From SMWC01 sp045561055 (GTDB lineage Bacteria; Pseudomonadota; Gammaproteobacteria; Steroidobacterales; Rariloculaceae), in NCBI GenBank assembly GCA_045561055.1, contig JBJKYL010000003.1, forward strand, positions 1 through 64,000: a stretch of DNA of 64,000 nt, given 5' to 3'. Shown in pieces: positions 33,895-43,708 of this stretch; position 1 is the stretch's first letter, and the number at the start of each line of letters is the position of its first letter. The translations under genes were made by a program, and so were the position numbers. The notes under the pieces are model-generated. The model saw only the letters and a list, made by a program, of their open reading frames with translations. It was not told the origin of the DNA and did no database searches.

Positions 33895-35241
33895 ATGAGC
33901 CATCCAAAGGTAACGGTTAGAGAAGGTAGTCTCGAGTCACCGACGCGTCATGCGATTAAGTGGCGCGAGCCTGAATATACGGAGGAAGCACCTCTCTTTT
34001 CGGAGCTCGAACGAGTTTTCGATATCTGCCATGGTTGCCGTCGCTGCTTTAATCTATGTAACTCTTTTCCCACTTTGTTCGACGCTGTCGACGATTCGGA
34101 GACGGGCGAAATTGATTCAGTGCCGAAGAAAGCCTACTGGGAGGTTGTAGAGAATTGTTATCTCTGCGACATGTGCTATATGACCAAGTGTCCTTACGTA
34201 CCACCGCATGAATGGGCTGTAGACTTTCCGCATTTGATGTTGCGTGGCAAGGTCAAGCAGTTCCAGGACGGCGGTGCACGGTTGCGCGACAAAATATTGA
34301 GTGCGACTGATACTGTCGGTAAATTAGCAGGTATTCCCGTGATCTCTCAGACGATCAATGCAATCAACGCCTCGAAGGCTGGCCGGCAGGCGCTACAGGG
34401 AGTACTTGGCGTGCATGTCGACGCGCCGATGCCTAAATATCACGGTCGAAGTGCGCGCAGCCGACTTGCAGATCGTGTCGGGCGTCCCGACGCGGAGGCT
34501 GAAGCGACTGGTTGTACTCAGGGAAAAGTCGTTGTCTTCTCGACCTGCTACGGTAATCGTAACGAGCCAACGCTTGTGGAAGATTTAGTAGCAGTGCTGG
34601 AGCACAACGACATTCCCACTGCGTTGGCGCGCCAAGAGCGCTGTTGCGGGATGCCAAAACTAGAACTAGGTGACTTGAAGAGCGTCGAGCGATTCAAAAA
34701 CGATAATATTGATGAGCTATATCAGTGGGTATCGGAGGGCTGGGATTTGGTTGGTCCTATTCCGTCGTGCGTATTGATGTTCAAGCAGGAGTTGCCGCTT
34801 TTATTTCCTGAGGACGAGAAAGTGGGCGTGGTCGCGCGCGCGTTCTTCGACCCGTTCGAGTATCTGATGTTACGGCACCGAGGCGATAAGTTACGTCTCG
34901 ACTTTCAGGCTAGCCTAGGCAAAGTGAGTTACCAGGTGCCTTGTCACCTCCGCGTGCAGAACTTTGGACTTAAAACCCGGGAGGCGTTGGAATTGATTCC
35001 CGACACGAAAGTACAGGTTATAGAACGCTGTTCGGGTCACGATGGTACCTACGCAGTTAAGAAGGAATACAATGCAATTTCCCGCAAGATAGCTCGTCCG
35101 GTTGCAAATGCTGTTAATAAGGCCGCTGCTGACGAGTTTACGAGTGATTGCCCGATGGCTGCAGCACAGATCGCGTCAGTAGCCGAGTCAGCTGAGGCTA
35201 CTAATCCGTTACAGTTAATGCGCCGAGCCTACGGGATTTAG
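33895..35241 (+). CDS. Heterodisulfide reductase-like Fe-S oxidoreductase
   Basis: 448 residues. Two 4Fe-4S motifs lie near residues 45-105 (CHGCRRCFNLC and CYLCDMCYMTKC), followed by two cysteine-rich CCG-type domains: the first has STCYGN and ERCCGM; the second has VPCHLR and a modified ERCSGHDG in which the CCG pair is lost. The layout matches GlpC/HdrD-like electron carriers. Placed between rubrerythrin and DUF3501, it probably supplies electrons for peroxide reduction; this partnership is inference from gene order. Confidence 0.85.
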   Translation: MSHPKVTVREGSLESPTRHAIKWREPEYTEEAPLFSELERVFDICHGCRRCFNLCNSFPTLFDAVDDSETGEIDSVPKKAYWEVVENCYLCDMCYMTKCPYVPPHEWAVDFPHLMLRGKVKQFQDGGARLRDKILSATDTVGKLAGIPVISQTINAINASKAGRQALQGVLGVHVDAPMPKYHGRSARSRLADRVGRPDAEAEATGCTQGKVVVFSTCYGNRNEPTLVEDLVAVLEHNDIPTALARQERCCGMPKLELGDLKSVERFKNDNIDELYQWVSEGWDLVGPIPSCVLMFKQELPLLFPEDEKVGVVARAFFDPFEYLMLRHRGDKLRLDFQASLGKVSYQVPCHLRVQNFGLKTREALELIPDTKVQVIERCSGHDGTYAVKKEYNAISRKIARPVANAVNKAAADEFTSDCPMAAAQIASVAESAEATNPLQLMRRAYGI

Positions 35242-35242
35242 A

Positions 35243-35827
35243 ATGACGAAACTTACAGCTAACGATCTTATGAGTCTCGAGGAGTACCATCGGAATCGTC
35301 GGGATTTTCGTAAGCAGGTGTTGGCGCATAAAAAAAATCGGCGGGTGGCTATTGGAGGAAACGCGACTCTTTACTTTGAAGATCAACTGACTATCAAGTA
35401 TCAGGTCCAGGAGATGTTGCGGATCGAAAGGATTTTTGAACTGGAAGCTATCGAAGAAGAACTAGCAGCCTATAATCCGTTGATTCCGGATGGTTCAAAT
35501 TTCAAGGCGACGTTTATGGTCGAATTTCCGGATGCGGAGGAGCGACGTTACAAACTTACGCGTCTTACTGGAATCGAGGAAACGGTTTACGCACAAGTTG
35601 AAGGGTATGCGAAGATTACTGCTATTTCCGACGAGGATCTCGATCGCAGCACAGAAGAGAAAACTTCTGCAGTCCACTTCATGCGGTTCGAGCTTGATGA
35701 GGCAATGTGCGCCGCATTTAAAGACGGTGCCGCGCTCGGATTTGGGATCGATCACCCGAACTACACCGAATCAGTCTTGGCGGTTCAGTCAGTTGTGCGA
35801 GACTCGCTGGCCGCGGATCTCGATTAG
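35243..35827 (+). CDS. DUF3501 family protein
   Basis: 194 residues, soluble, with the family start KLTANDLMSLEEYHRNRRDF and the central LTIKYQVQEMLRIERIFE. The function is not known, but the family is typically found beside a rubrerythrin and an Fe-S oxidoreductase, exactly as here (1 base after the previous stop). A single cysteine near residue 162 is the only obvious redox-type residue. Confidence 0.88.
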   Translation: MTKLTANDLMSLEEYHRNRRDFRKQVLAHKKNRRVAIGGNATLYFEDQLTIKYQVQEMLRIERIFELEAIEEELAAYNPLIPDGSNFKATFMVEFPDAEERRYKLTRLTGIEETVYAQVEGYAKITAISDEDLDRSTEEKTSAVHFMRFELDEAMCAAFKDGAALGFGIDHPNYTESVLAVQSVVRDSLAADLD

Positions 35828-35907
35828 CATCCGCAACTAGCGTTACAATCTATGTGCTTTCCTCTAGCCAAGCAATGCGGCCAGGTTAGAGTCGAGCGGA
35901 TGAGTGC

Positions 35908-37797
35908 ATGACTAAAAGCTATCTCGCTGCTGACATTGAGGTCTTGAGTGGTCTTGAGCCCGTCCGTCGACGCCCGGGTATGTATACAGATACTACTCGG
36001 CCCAACCATTTAGCTCACGAAGTAATCGACAACAGCATCGATGAAGCGATTGAGGGACATGCAAAACGCCTCGACGTTAAGGTTGCGAAGGACGGTTCGT
36101 TCGAGGTTGCCGATGACGGCCGTGGGATGCCGGTCGATATCCATCCCAAAGAGAAAATTCCCGGCGTCGAGCTAATCCTTACGAAGTTGCACGCCGGAGG
36201 TAAGTTTTCTAACGAACAGTACCGCTTCTCCGGCGGCCTACACGGTGTGGGTGTTTCCGTCGTCAATGCATTGTCGAAGAACCTAGAGGTTTGGATACGT
36301 CGTGACGGCAAGGAATACAACATGAGCTTCGTCAATGGTAAGCGCTGCGGAAAACTCGACGTTGTTGGTAAGGTCGGTAAAGCCAATACAGGTACAACGC
36401 TTCGTTTCTGGCCCGATCCTAAATATTTCGATAGTGCGGCCTTCTCCGTTTCTCGGCTCAAACATGTCTTGAGAGCTAAAGCGGTGCTTTGTCCCGGTCT
36501 AGATGTGCGGCTGGAGGTGGAAGAACCAAAGGAGAAAAAACGGTGGCAGTATGAGGGTGGCTTGGAGGAGTACCTTAAGACAACTCTTGGTGGGGAATCG
36601 TTGTGGTTACCAGAAGAGCCATTCATCGGAAGGCTCGACGCGAAGCACGAGGCTGTTGAATGGGCTCTAGTCTGGCGAACCGATGAGGCGGTCCCGGTCA
36701 GTGAGAGTTATGTAAATTTGATTCCGACCCCGCAGGGTGGAACGCATGTGAACGGGCTACGGGTAGGACTGACCGAGGCTTTACGCGAGTTCTGCGATTT
36801 CAGGAACTTGCTGCCGCGCGGAATCAAACTTGCTCCCGACGATGTATGGGAGGGCGTTGCCTATATTTTGTCTGTGAAGATGGAGGAACCTCAGTTTTCA
36901 GGCCAGACAAAGGAGCGGCTCGGGTCTCGTGAGTGCGCGGGATTTGTAAGTGGTGTAGTTAAGGACATGTTTGCGCTATGGCTGAATCAGCATCCCGAGA
37001 CGGGTGATGAAATAGGCCAGCAGGCAATCGCTAATGCGCAAAAGAGACTAAAAGCCGCAAAAAAAATCGTTCGAAAGCGTATTGTCTCGGGCCCGGCACT
37101 GCCTGGCAAACTGGCCGATTGTACGATTCAGGAACCGAGTATCGCGGAACTTTTCCTCGTTGAAGGCGATTCCGCTGGCGGTTCTGCTAAGCAAGCGCGA
37201 TCGCGTGAGACGCAGGCTGTAATGCCGCTGCGCGGTAAGATTCTTAATACCTGGGAAGTCGAACCCGGAGAACTGTTGGCTTCGCAAGAGGTTCACAACA
37301 TTAGTATCGCGCTGGGCGTAGATCCAGGTTCAGAGCGACTAGATAATTTGCGCTACCACAAAATCTGTATCCTCGCGGATGCTGATTCCGATGGCCTGCA
37401 CATCGCAACTCTCCTCTGTGCATTGTTTTTGCGACACTTCCGGCCGCTTGTCTCAGCGGGGCACGTTTTTGTAGCGATGCCGCCTCTTTACCGCATCGAT
37501 GTGGGCAGGGAAGTTTTCTACGCGCTGGACGATGCCGAGCGGGAGATGATTATTGATCGAATCGAGGGAAAAAAAAAGAAAGGCAAGGTTTCCGTCACGC
37601 GGTTCAAAGGGCTTGGAGAAATGAATCCTTCGCAACTTCGTGAGACGACGATGGCTGAGGCAACGCGACGGCTCATTCAGCTTACGATCAAGGAGGAAGA
37701 TAAACCGGATCAGATTCTCGATATGCTGTTGGCGAAAAAACGCGCATCGGATCGTCGGGAGTGGCTCCAGGAAAAAGGTAATTTAGCGGACATTTAG
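35908..37797 (+). CDS. parE: DNA topoisomerase IV subunit B
   Basis: ATPase subunit of the decatenating topoisomerase. 629 residues: GHKL ATPase (EVIDNSIDEA, DDGRGMP, GGLHGVGVSVVNA), transducer, and TOPRIM domain (FLVEGDSAGGSAKQ, PLRGKILN, ADADSDG). The length and the adjacent parC mark it as ParE rather than GyrB. It is followed by parC after 38 bases. Confidence 0.95.
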   Translation: MTKSYLAADIEVLSGLEPVRRRPGMYTDTTRPNHLAHEVIDNSIDEAIEGHAKRLDVKVAKDGSFEVADDGRGMPVDIHPKEKIPGVELILTKLHAGGKFSNEQYRFSGGLHGVGVSVVNALSKNLEVWIRRDGKEYNMSFVNGKRCGKLDVVGKVGKANTGTTLRFWPDPKYFDSAAFSVSRLKHVLRAKAVLCPGLDVRLEVEEPKEKKRWQYEGGLEEYLKTTLGGESLWLPEEPFIGRLDAKHEAVEWALVWRTDEAVPVSESYVNLIPTPQGGTHVNGLRVGLTEALREFCDFRNLLPRGIKLAPDDVWEGVAYILSVKMEEPQFSGQTKERLGSRECAGFVSGVVKDMFALWLNQHPETGDEIGQQAIANAQKRLKAAKKIVRKRIVSGPALPGKLADCTIQEPSIAELFLVEGDSAGGSAKQARSRETQAVMPLRGKILNTWEVEPGELLASQEVHNISIALGVDPGSERLDNLRYHKICILADADSDGLHIATLLCALFLRHFRPLVSAGHVFVAMPPLYRIDVGREVFYALDDAEREMIIDRIEGKKKKGKVSVTRFKGLGEMNPSQLRETTMAEATRRLIQLTIKEEDKPDQILDMLLAKKRASDRREWLQEKGNLADI

Positions 37798-37835
37798 CTC
37801 CGGTTATCTAGGCTGTGTTAACCAAGGGAAAGCTA

Positions 37836-40094
37836 ATGAAGGAACAACAACTTAATTTCGAGGGTATTGAACGAGTACCACTGGCGACGTTTACCGAGAG
37901 GGCCTACCTAGATTACTCGATGTACGTCATTCTCGACCGAGCGCTGCCATTTATCGGAGACGGTTTGAAGCCCGTGCAGCGCCGGATCGTTTATGCGATG
38001 AGCGATTTAGGAATGTCAGCTGTAGCCAAGCCGAAGAAGGCTGCGCGGGCTGTTGGCGACGTCATTGGAAAGTTCCATCCGCACGGTGATTCCGCCTGCT
38101 ATGAGGCGATGGTACATATGGCTCAACCGTTCAGTTATCGTTATCCGATCGTGGACGGTCATGGTAATTGGGGATCTCAGGACGACCCAAAGTCGTTCGC
38201 GGCTATGCGCTATACAGAAGCTCGATTGACTCGCTATGCCCAGGTTCTTCTAGCCGAACTCGGCCAGGGAACGGTTGAGTGGCAGCCGAACTTTGACGGG
38301 ACACTACAGGAACCGTTGGTATTGCCCGCGCAGCTACCCAATCTCCTGTTGAACGGTTCCAGTGGGATTGCAGTGGGGATGTCAACGGATGTACCGCCTC
38401 ACAATGCGCGTGAAGTGATCACGGCTTTGATTCGTTTGCTAGAGCAGCCCAGGACGACTCTAAGCCAACTAACGAAGCATATTAAGGGCCCAGATTTTCC
38501 GACAGGCGGAGAATTGATCTCGCCACCTAAGGAGATAGTGGAAATCTACAAGACTGGTTCTGGAACGCTCCGTCATCGTGCTCGCTACGAAGTCCAGGGT
38601 GATGAAATTATTATTACAGAACTTCCACACCAGGTTTCTGGATCGAAAATCCTCGAGCAGATTGCGACCCAGATGCGTGCTAAGAAGTTACCGATGCTTG
38701 AAGACTTACGAGATGAATCGGATCATGAGTGCCCGACGCGTCTTGTGCTCACGCCGCGATCGTCGCGCGTCGACATCGATGCGACGATGCGCCATCTGTT
38801 TGCCACTACTGATCTAGAACGCACGGTTAGGGTTAATTTAAACGTGATTGGTCTCGACGGTCGGCCAGCTGTCTACGGATTGAAATCGCTACTGGAGGAG
38901 TGGCTGACTTTTCGTCTGGAGACTGTTAAACGTCGTCTCCAGTATAGATTGGATCATGTAACTCATCGTTTACATATTCTCGACGGCTTGTTAACTGCGT
39001 TTCTAAATATCGACGCTGTGATCAAGATCATTCGAACGGAAGACGAACCGAAGCCCGTTCTAAAGAGACGATTTAAATTTACTGATATTCAGTCAGAAGC
39101 AATTCTCGAACTGAAACTCCGGCATCTCGCTCGTTTGGAGGAGATTCGTATTCGTGCAGAACAAGAAGAGATCGGAGCCGAAAAAATCGAATTGGAAAAC
39201 CTACTACGATCCAAAGCGCGTTTAACTAAGCTTGTCAAAGGTGAGTTACTGGAACTTGCGGAAACCCATGGAGATGATCGTCGTACGATTCTCATAGAGC
39301 GAAACGCTGCACAGGCACTGGATGAGTCTGAACTCGTTGCAAGCGATCCGGTTACTGTCATATTGTCAGAGCGCGGCTGGGCACGGGCTGCGAAAGGGCA
39401 TGAGGTCGATGCAGAAAAACTGAACTATCGTTCTGGAGATCAATATCTAGCAGCCGCCATCGGGCGCAGCAATCAGCTTGCTATTTTTGTGGATAGTACA
39501 GGACGGGCTTACAGTCTTGCTGCACATACTCTACCGTCGAGCCGCGGACAGGGAGAACCGCTATCTGGCCGGCTGAAGCCGCCCGACGGCTCATCGTTTC
39601 GTGCGGTGCTACTTGGGTTAGCAGAGGAAAAGTGGGTGCTTGCGTCCTCTGCGGGCTATGGTTTCGTCGTTAAGCTTGGTGATCTTTACTCGCGTAATAA
39701 GGCTGGAAAAGCTGCATTGACGGTACCGAAGGGAATGTCTGTCATTCCTGCCGCTGCAGTTAGTGAACGAGACCGTCCTGAGGATGCGCCTTCCGGTCGA
39801 TCTCTATTAGCTTCGGTATCTACGGACGGTCGGTTGTTATTGTTCGAGCTTGGCGAATTGCCAGAGCTTGCGCGCGGCAAGGGAAACAAGATTCTCAATC
39901 TACCCTCAAAGAGTGGAATTGAGATGGCCGCGATCTGTGTGCTCGAAACAGGGCAGTCTCTCAAGATAATCTCCGGTCAGCGTTATATGACCTTGAAGCC
40001 GAAGGACCTCGAGCACTATGTAGGTGTTAGGGGGAGGCGGGGACATGCGTTGCCACGCGGTTGGCGTAAGGTAGAACGGTTACTCGTGGGATAA
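37836..40094 (+). CDS. parC: DNA topoisomerase IV subunit A
   Basis: DNA breakage-reunion subunit. AAGGGA at 37824-37829 precedes the ATG at 37836, giving 752 residues, the same length as the E. coli protein; the frame is open back to a GTG at 37815. The winged-helix region holds the catalytic tyrosine in RYTEARLT, and the quinolone-resistance region reads HPHGDSACYEAM. The C-terminal part is a beta-pinwheel. Confidence 0.95.
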   Translation: MKEQQLNFEGIERVPLATFTERAYLDYSMYVILDRALPFIGDGLKPVQRRIVYAMSDLGMSAVAKPKKAARAVGDVIGKFHPHGDSACYEAMVHMAQPFSYRYPIVDGHGNWGSQDDPKSFAAMRYTEARLTRYAQVLLAELGQGTVEWQPNFDGTLQEPLVLPAQLPNLLLNGSSGIAVGMSTDVPPHNAREVITALIRLLEQPRTTLSQLTKHIKGPDFPTGGELISPPKEIVEIYKTGSGTLRHRARYEVQGDEIIITELPHQVSGSKILEQIATQMRAKKLPMLEDLRDESDHECPTRLVLTPRSSRVDIDATMRHLFATTDLERTVRVNLNVIGLDGRPAVYGLKSLLEEWLTFRLETVKRRLQYRLDHVTHRLHILDGLLTAFLNIDAVIKIIRTEDEPKPVLKRRFKFTDIQSEAILELKLRHLARLEEIRIRAEQEEIGAEKIELENLLRSKARLTKLVKGELLELAETHGDDRRTILIERNAAQALDESELVASDPVTVILSERGWARAAKGHEVDAEKLNYRSGDQYLAAAIGRSNQLAIFVDSTGRAYSLAAHTLPSSRGQGEPLSGRLKPPDGSSFRAVLLGLAEEKWVLASSAGYGFVVKLGDLYSRNKAGKAALTVPKGMSVIPAAAVSERDRPEDAPSGRSLLASVSTDGRLLLFELGELPELARGKGNKILNLPSKSGIEMAAICVLETGQSLKIISGQRYMTLKPKDLEHYVGVRGRRGHALPRGWRKVERLLVG

Positions 40095-40141
40095 GAGATA
40101 AAAACACTATATATTCGGTTCGGTCTGTGAACAGGTATTGA

Positions 40142-41173
40142 TCATCGAAGACTCTCGTGTAGTGGTGTTTTGCTTAGCTCGCCAGGAATTTCCTGGACGA
40201 GCCTTGGCACAAGATAGCCAGGTAGGCGCTGTCTGAGTCCAGCTAGGAGTTCTAGTGCTGTCGCATCTCTTACTTTGAAATGCATGGCCCCCGCAACGTG
40301 GTCGAGCTGATGTAGATAATAAGGAACGATACTTGCGTCGAAAAGACTATGGCTCAGGGCCTCCAGGCTAGTTATATCGTCGTTTATTCCGCGGAGCAAA
40401 ACCGACTGGTTTAGAATAAGTGTCCCGGTAGCATGAACCTGCTTCATCGCACTTCTCACTGACTCATCAATCTCGTTCGCGTGATTACTATGCACGACCA
40501 GAACAGTCTTAAGGCTACTTTCCCTCAGGATATCCAACAAGTCTTGATCGATTCTTGTGGGTAGGATGATAGGGAACCGACTGTGAATACGAAGCGTCGT
40601 GATCGACGAGAACCGTTCCAGCTCGGATACTAGTTCCTGTAGCCGTCGGTTCGAAAGTGAGAGTGGATCGCCGCCCGATAGGATGACCTCGCTGATTGCC
40701 GGTCGCTTTCGTAGTTCCGCGAGCGCTACGCTCCAATTACCGCGGGAAGCCGTTTGTGCCTCATAAGGAAAGTGGCGGCGAAAGCAATATCGGCAATGGA
40801 TTGGGCACGCCGCCGTTGTGACAATCAATGCTCGTCCAGGATATTTCTGCATTACTCCATCGTTCGCCAGCGCGAGTTCGCCAAGCGGATCAGTAATGAA
40901 TTCCGGGTGCTCGTTCTGTTCTTCCGTCATAGGCAGTATCTGACGGAGTAGCGGATCGTTCGTGTTGCCGGGCTGCATTCGCGAAACGAACGCTTTTGGT
41001 ACCAGCAACGGAAACTCATCTTTAACAGGTTGAAACCAGCCTAAATCCTCTGGGTCAATATCGAGGATCGCGAGCAATTCCGACGCGCTTCTTACGGCCT
41101 CATTGAGTGACTGTTGCCAATTCGGTGTAGTTGGTAAGGCTTTGGTTTGGTGACTAGCGTCTGAGCTGCGCAT
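40142..41173 (-). CDS. epmB: EF-P (R)-beta-lysine synthase (lysine 2,3-aminomutase)
   Basis: A radical SAM enzyme of 343 residues that converts lysine to (R)-beta-lysine for attachment to EF-P. The CxxxCxxC cluster is CPIHCRYCFRR; SGGDPLSLSN binds SAM. It is divergent from efp, its functional target, and near epmA, an arrangement that supports the assignment over catabolic aminomutases. Confidence 0.95.
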   Translation of the reverse strand: MRSSDASHQTKALPTTPNWQQSLNEAVRSASELLAILDIDPEDLGWFQPVKDEFPLLVPKAFVSRMQPGNTNDPLLRQILPMTEEQNEHPEFITDPLGELALANDGVMQKYPGRALIVTTAACPIHCRYCFRRHFPYEAQTASRGNWSVALAELRKRPAISEVILSGGDPLSLSNRRLQELVSELERFSSITTLRIHSRFPIILPTRIDQDLLDILRESSLKTVLVVHSNHANEIDESVRSAMKQVHATGTLILNQSVLLRGINDDITSLEALSHSLFDASIVPYYLHQLDHVAGAMHFKVRDATALELLAGLRQRLPGYLVPRLVQEIPGELSKTPLHESLR

Positions 41174-41285
41174 TAATATTAGTTCGTTTCAAGGATGCTT
41201 GGCGGTATTATCGCTTAGCTTAAAGTAAAGATTGTAGTCACATAGGTTCCCTTGATCAGGTTTTGGCAGAGAGAGTGAAATATTA

Positions 41286-41858
41286 ATGGCAAGTTATAGC
41301 ACTAACGAGTTTCGTGGCGGTTTGAAAATTATCCTAGATGGCGATCCTTGCACGATTCTCGAAAACGAGTTTGTTAAGCCGGGGAAAGGGCAGGCGTTCA
41401 ATCGTGTGAAGATTCGAAACTTGAAATCAGGCCGGGTTGTTGAGAAAACGTTCAAATCTGGGGAGTCGGTTGAGGTGGCTGATGTCGTAGAGCAGGATAT
41501 GCAGTACCTCTATTCCGACGGCGAGTTCTGGTATTTCATGTTTCCAGATACATTTGAGCAACTACCGGCGGACGGGCGAGCGGTTGCCGAGTCGAAACTC
41601 TGGCTCCGAGAGGAAGATGTGTGTACCGTCACTATCTGGAATGGAGTGCCGCTGCTGGTTACACCTCCGAACTTTGTCGAGCTCAGCGTTGTGGAGACCG
41701 ATCCTGGTGTCCGCGGCGATACAGCTCAGGGCGGAGTCAAACCGGCAACTCTAGAGACTGGGGCTGTTGTGAGAGTTCCGCTGTTCGTAGAGGAGGGAGA
41801 GTTGATCCGGGCCGATACGCGCACCGGTGAATACGTCTCAAGAGCTAAATCTAAATAA
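41286..41858 (+). CDS. efp: Elongation factor P
   Basis: Relieves ribosome stalling at polyproline. 190 residues in three beta-barrel domains; the modification site Lys34 sits in KPGKGQAF (31-38), the lysine that EpmA and EpmB modify. The long leader (112 bases between divergent starts) holds no motif I recognise. It is convergent with epmA, with an 11-base gap. Confidence 0.97.
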   Translation: MASYSTNEFRGGLKIILDGDPCTILENEFVKPGKGQAFNRVKIRNLKSGRVVEKTFKSGESVEVADVVEQDMQYLYSDGEFWYFMFPDTFEQLPADGRAVAESKLWLREEDVCTVTIWNGVPLLVTPPNFVELSVVETDPGVRGDTAQGGVKPATLETGAVVRVPLFVEEGELIRADTRTGEYVSRAKSK

Positions 41859-41869
41859 CATTGCTTCTA

Positions 41870-42841
41870 TCACTCACTCGGTCCGTGGGGGAAGCTCATT
41901 GTTGCGGCGACGCTAGAAACACCAGCTGCTAACGCAAGGACTCGATCCAGGCCGATTGCAACGCCCGCACAAGGCGGCAACCCGTGCTCCAGCGCGGCTA
42001 GGAAGTGCTCGTCCAGCAGCGGTTCGTGACGGCCGTCCCTCCGGCGTCGTGTAAGATCAAGTTCGAAGCGTTGCCGTTGCTCGGCGGCGTCCGTTAGCTC
42101 GGCGAAACCATTTGCAAGTTCTATACCGCTACAGAATGCTTCGAAACGTGCAGCGACCGGTGGTTTTTCTGCTTTGATTCGTGCGAGTGCAGCCTGGTTG
42201 GCAGGAAAATCGTATATAAAGGTGATGGCGTCCGGGTCCAGCTGCGGGACGATCACTTCGCTCAGCGCGAGATCGAGTATGCCGTCTTCACTAATGTTCG
42301 GTGGAAGGTCGATCCCTGCTTTCGACACTGCTGCTCGAACCTCTTCGGTATTCTCGAACCGGTCCGTATGGAGAAAATCGCGAAAAACCTGTCTGTAACT
42401 CATTCGTCCTGCTGGCGCGAGGCTACGAGTTGAATGCAGTAGCCTGTGAAGCAAGGACTCTACCTCCTCCATAAGTTGTGTTTCGTTCCAGCCAAGTCGA
42501 TACCATTCAAGCAGAGTGAACTCGGGTTCGTGCCAGCGCCCTTGTTCGGCGGCGCGAAAGACACGACAGATTTGATAAATATCGCCGCTACCTCCAGCGA
42601 GCAGTCGTTTCATTGCGTATTCCGGTGACGTATGCAGATAACGGAGGACAGTGCCATTGATTGAATCTCTAGCTAACATCGGTTCAAGCCCCAAATCGGA
42701 TGTCCCGGCCGTCGACAGCGCAGGCGTTTCGACCTCGAGTACTTTTCGAGTGGTGAAAAACTCCCGGATGGCTGCCAACGATTTGGCGCGTAGTTGCAGC
42801 ATTTCTTGCGATGCGTTTGATCGCCATGACGGAGAACCCAT
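41870..42841 (-). CDS. epmA: EF-P lysine lysyltransferase
   Basis: A class II lysyl-tRNA synthetase paralogue that lacks the anticodon-binding domain and attaches beta-lysine to EF-P Lys34. 323 residues; class II motifs are visible in VETPALS, the HTSPEYAMKRLLAGG loop, FRAAEQGRWHEPEFTLLEWYR and the C-terminal GVAIGLDRVLAL. It begins at the base after the psd stop, so the two are probably co-transcribed. Confidence 0.96.
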   Translation of the reverse strand: MGSPSWRSNASQEMLQLRAKSLAAIREFFTTRKVLEVETPALSTAGTSDLGLEPMLARDSINGTVLRYLHTSPEYAMKRLLAGGSGDIYQICRVFRAAEQGRWHEPEFTLLEWYRLGWNETQLMEEVESLLHRLLHSTRSLAPAGRMSYRQVFRDFLHTDRFENTEEVRAAVSKAGIDLPPNISEDGILDLALSEVIVPQLDPDAITFIYDFPANQAALARIKAEKPPVAARFEAFCSGIELANGFAELTDAAEQRQRFELDLTRRRRDGRHEPLLDEHFLAALEHGLPPCAGVAIGLDRVLALAAGVSSVAATMSFPHGPSE

Positions 42842-43708
42842 TTAGGAATCTGCTGTGGCGCCAACTATCCGCCCAAGGGAATGGCCCATAAGCAGGGGCT
42901 GCTGTGCGGATAGATGGGGGTTCCAAGTAATGGTTCCTGGTGGAAGCAAGACTATTACCGTTGATCCGAGGTTAAACCGGCCAATCTCTTCACCGCGGCG
43001 ATAGCATCGTTTCAGTGAGCCACCTTCTGCCTGCCAGAGACGTTGTTTACCGCTCTCGATCTCACCCAGCCATTGCGTAGTGATACTGGAAACGTTCAAC
43101 GCGCCGACTAGGACCACTACCATAGAACCGATTGCGGTATCGAACCAGCATATGACGCGCTCGTTGCGGACAAAGATATTTGGGATTCGGTTAGTGGTCC
43201 AGCGGTTAACGCTGAAGCGCGTTCCCGGCAGGTAATGCGTCCGTTTCAGCGTGCCCGCCAGCGGCATGTGGACACGGTGGTAGTCTTTAGGCCCGAGATA
43301 AATTGTAGCGAAACAACCTAGTGTAATCGGCAAGTCGTCCTGTTCTTTCTCTCCGACGAGTTCGTTTAGAGAGTAGTCCAAACCCTTTGCCTGGATAAGC
43401 TTTCCGGATTCTGCATTACCGAACTCGGTTATTTGGCCATCAACTGGCGACACTACGGTATGTTCATCTCCACTCAGCGGGCGTAAGTTCGATCGCAAAG
43501 CACGCGTGAAAAAATCGTTGAAGGTTGGGTATGCGCTCAGCTTCGATTGCTCAGCTTCGATGAGATTTACTCCATAGTAGTTCGCGAACCAATAGATCAA
43601 TGGGTTTTTGATTAGCGGCCAGGTACAACGCGCGGCCCGATAGACGAGACGGGCTAGAACGCGCTGCGGAAGGAGATATTGCGCCCACACGGCGAGGACT
43701 ACCCTCAT
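42842..43708 (-). CDS. psd: Phosphatidylserine decarboxylase proenzyme
   Basis: Makes phosphatidylethanolamine at the inner membrane. 288 residues; self-cleavage occurs in LGST (247-250) and Ser249 becomes the pyruvoyl group. The charge-relay Asp90 (SPVDG) and His147 (RVHMP) are present. Its start overlaps the SCO gene stop by 4 bases. Confidence 0.96.
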   Translation of the reverse strand: MRVVLAVWAQYLLPQRVLARLVYRAARCTWPLIKNPLIYWFANYYGVNLIEAEQSKLSAYPTFNDFFTRALRSNLRPLSGDEHTVVSPVDGQITEFGNAESGKLIQAKGLDYSLNELVGEKEQDDLPITLGCFATIYLGPKDYHRVHMPLAGTLKRTHYLPGTRFSVNRWTTNRIPNIFVRNERVICWFDTAIGSMVVVLVGALNVSSITTQWLGEIESGKQRLWQAEGGSLKRCYRRGEEIGRFNLGSTVIVLLPPGTITWNPHLSAQQPLLMGHSLGRIVGATADS

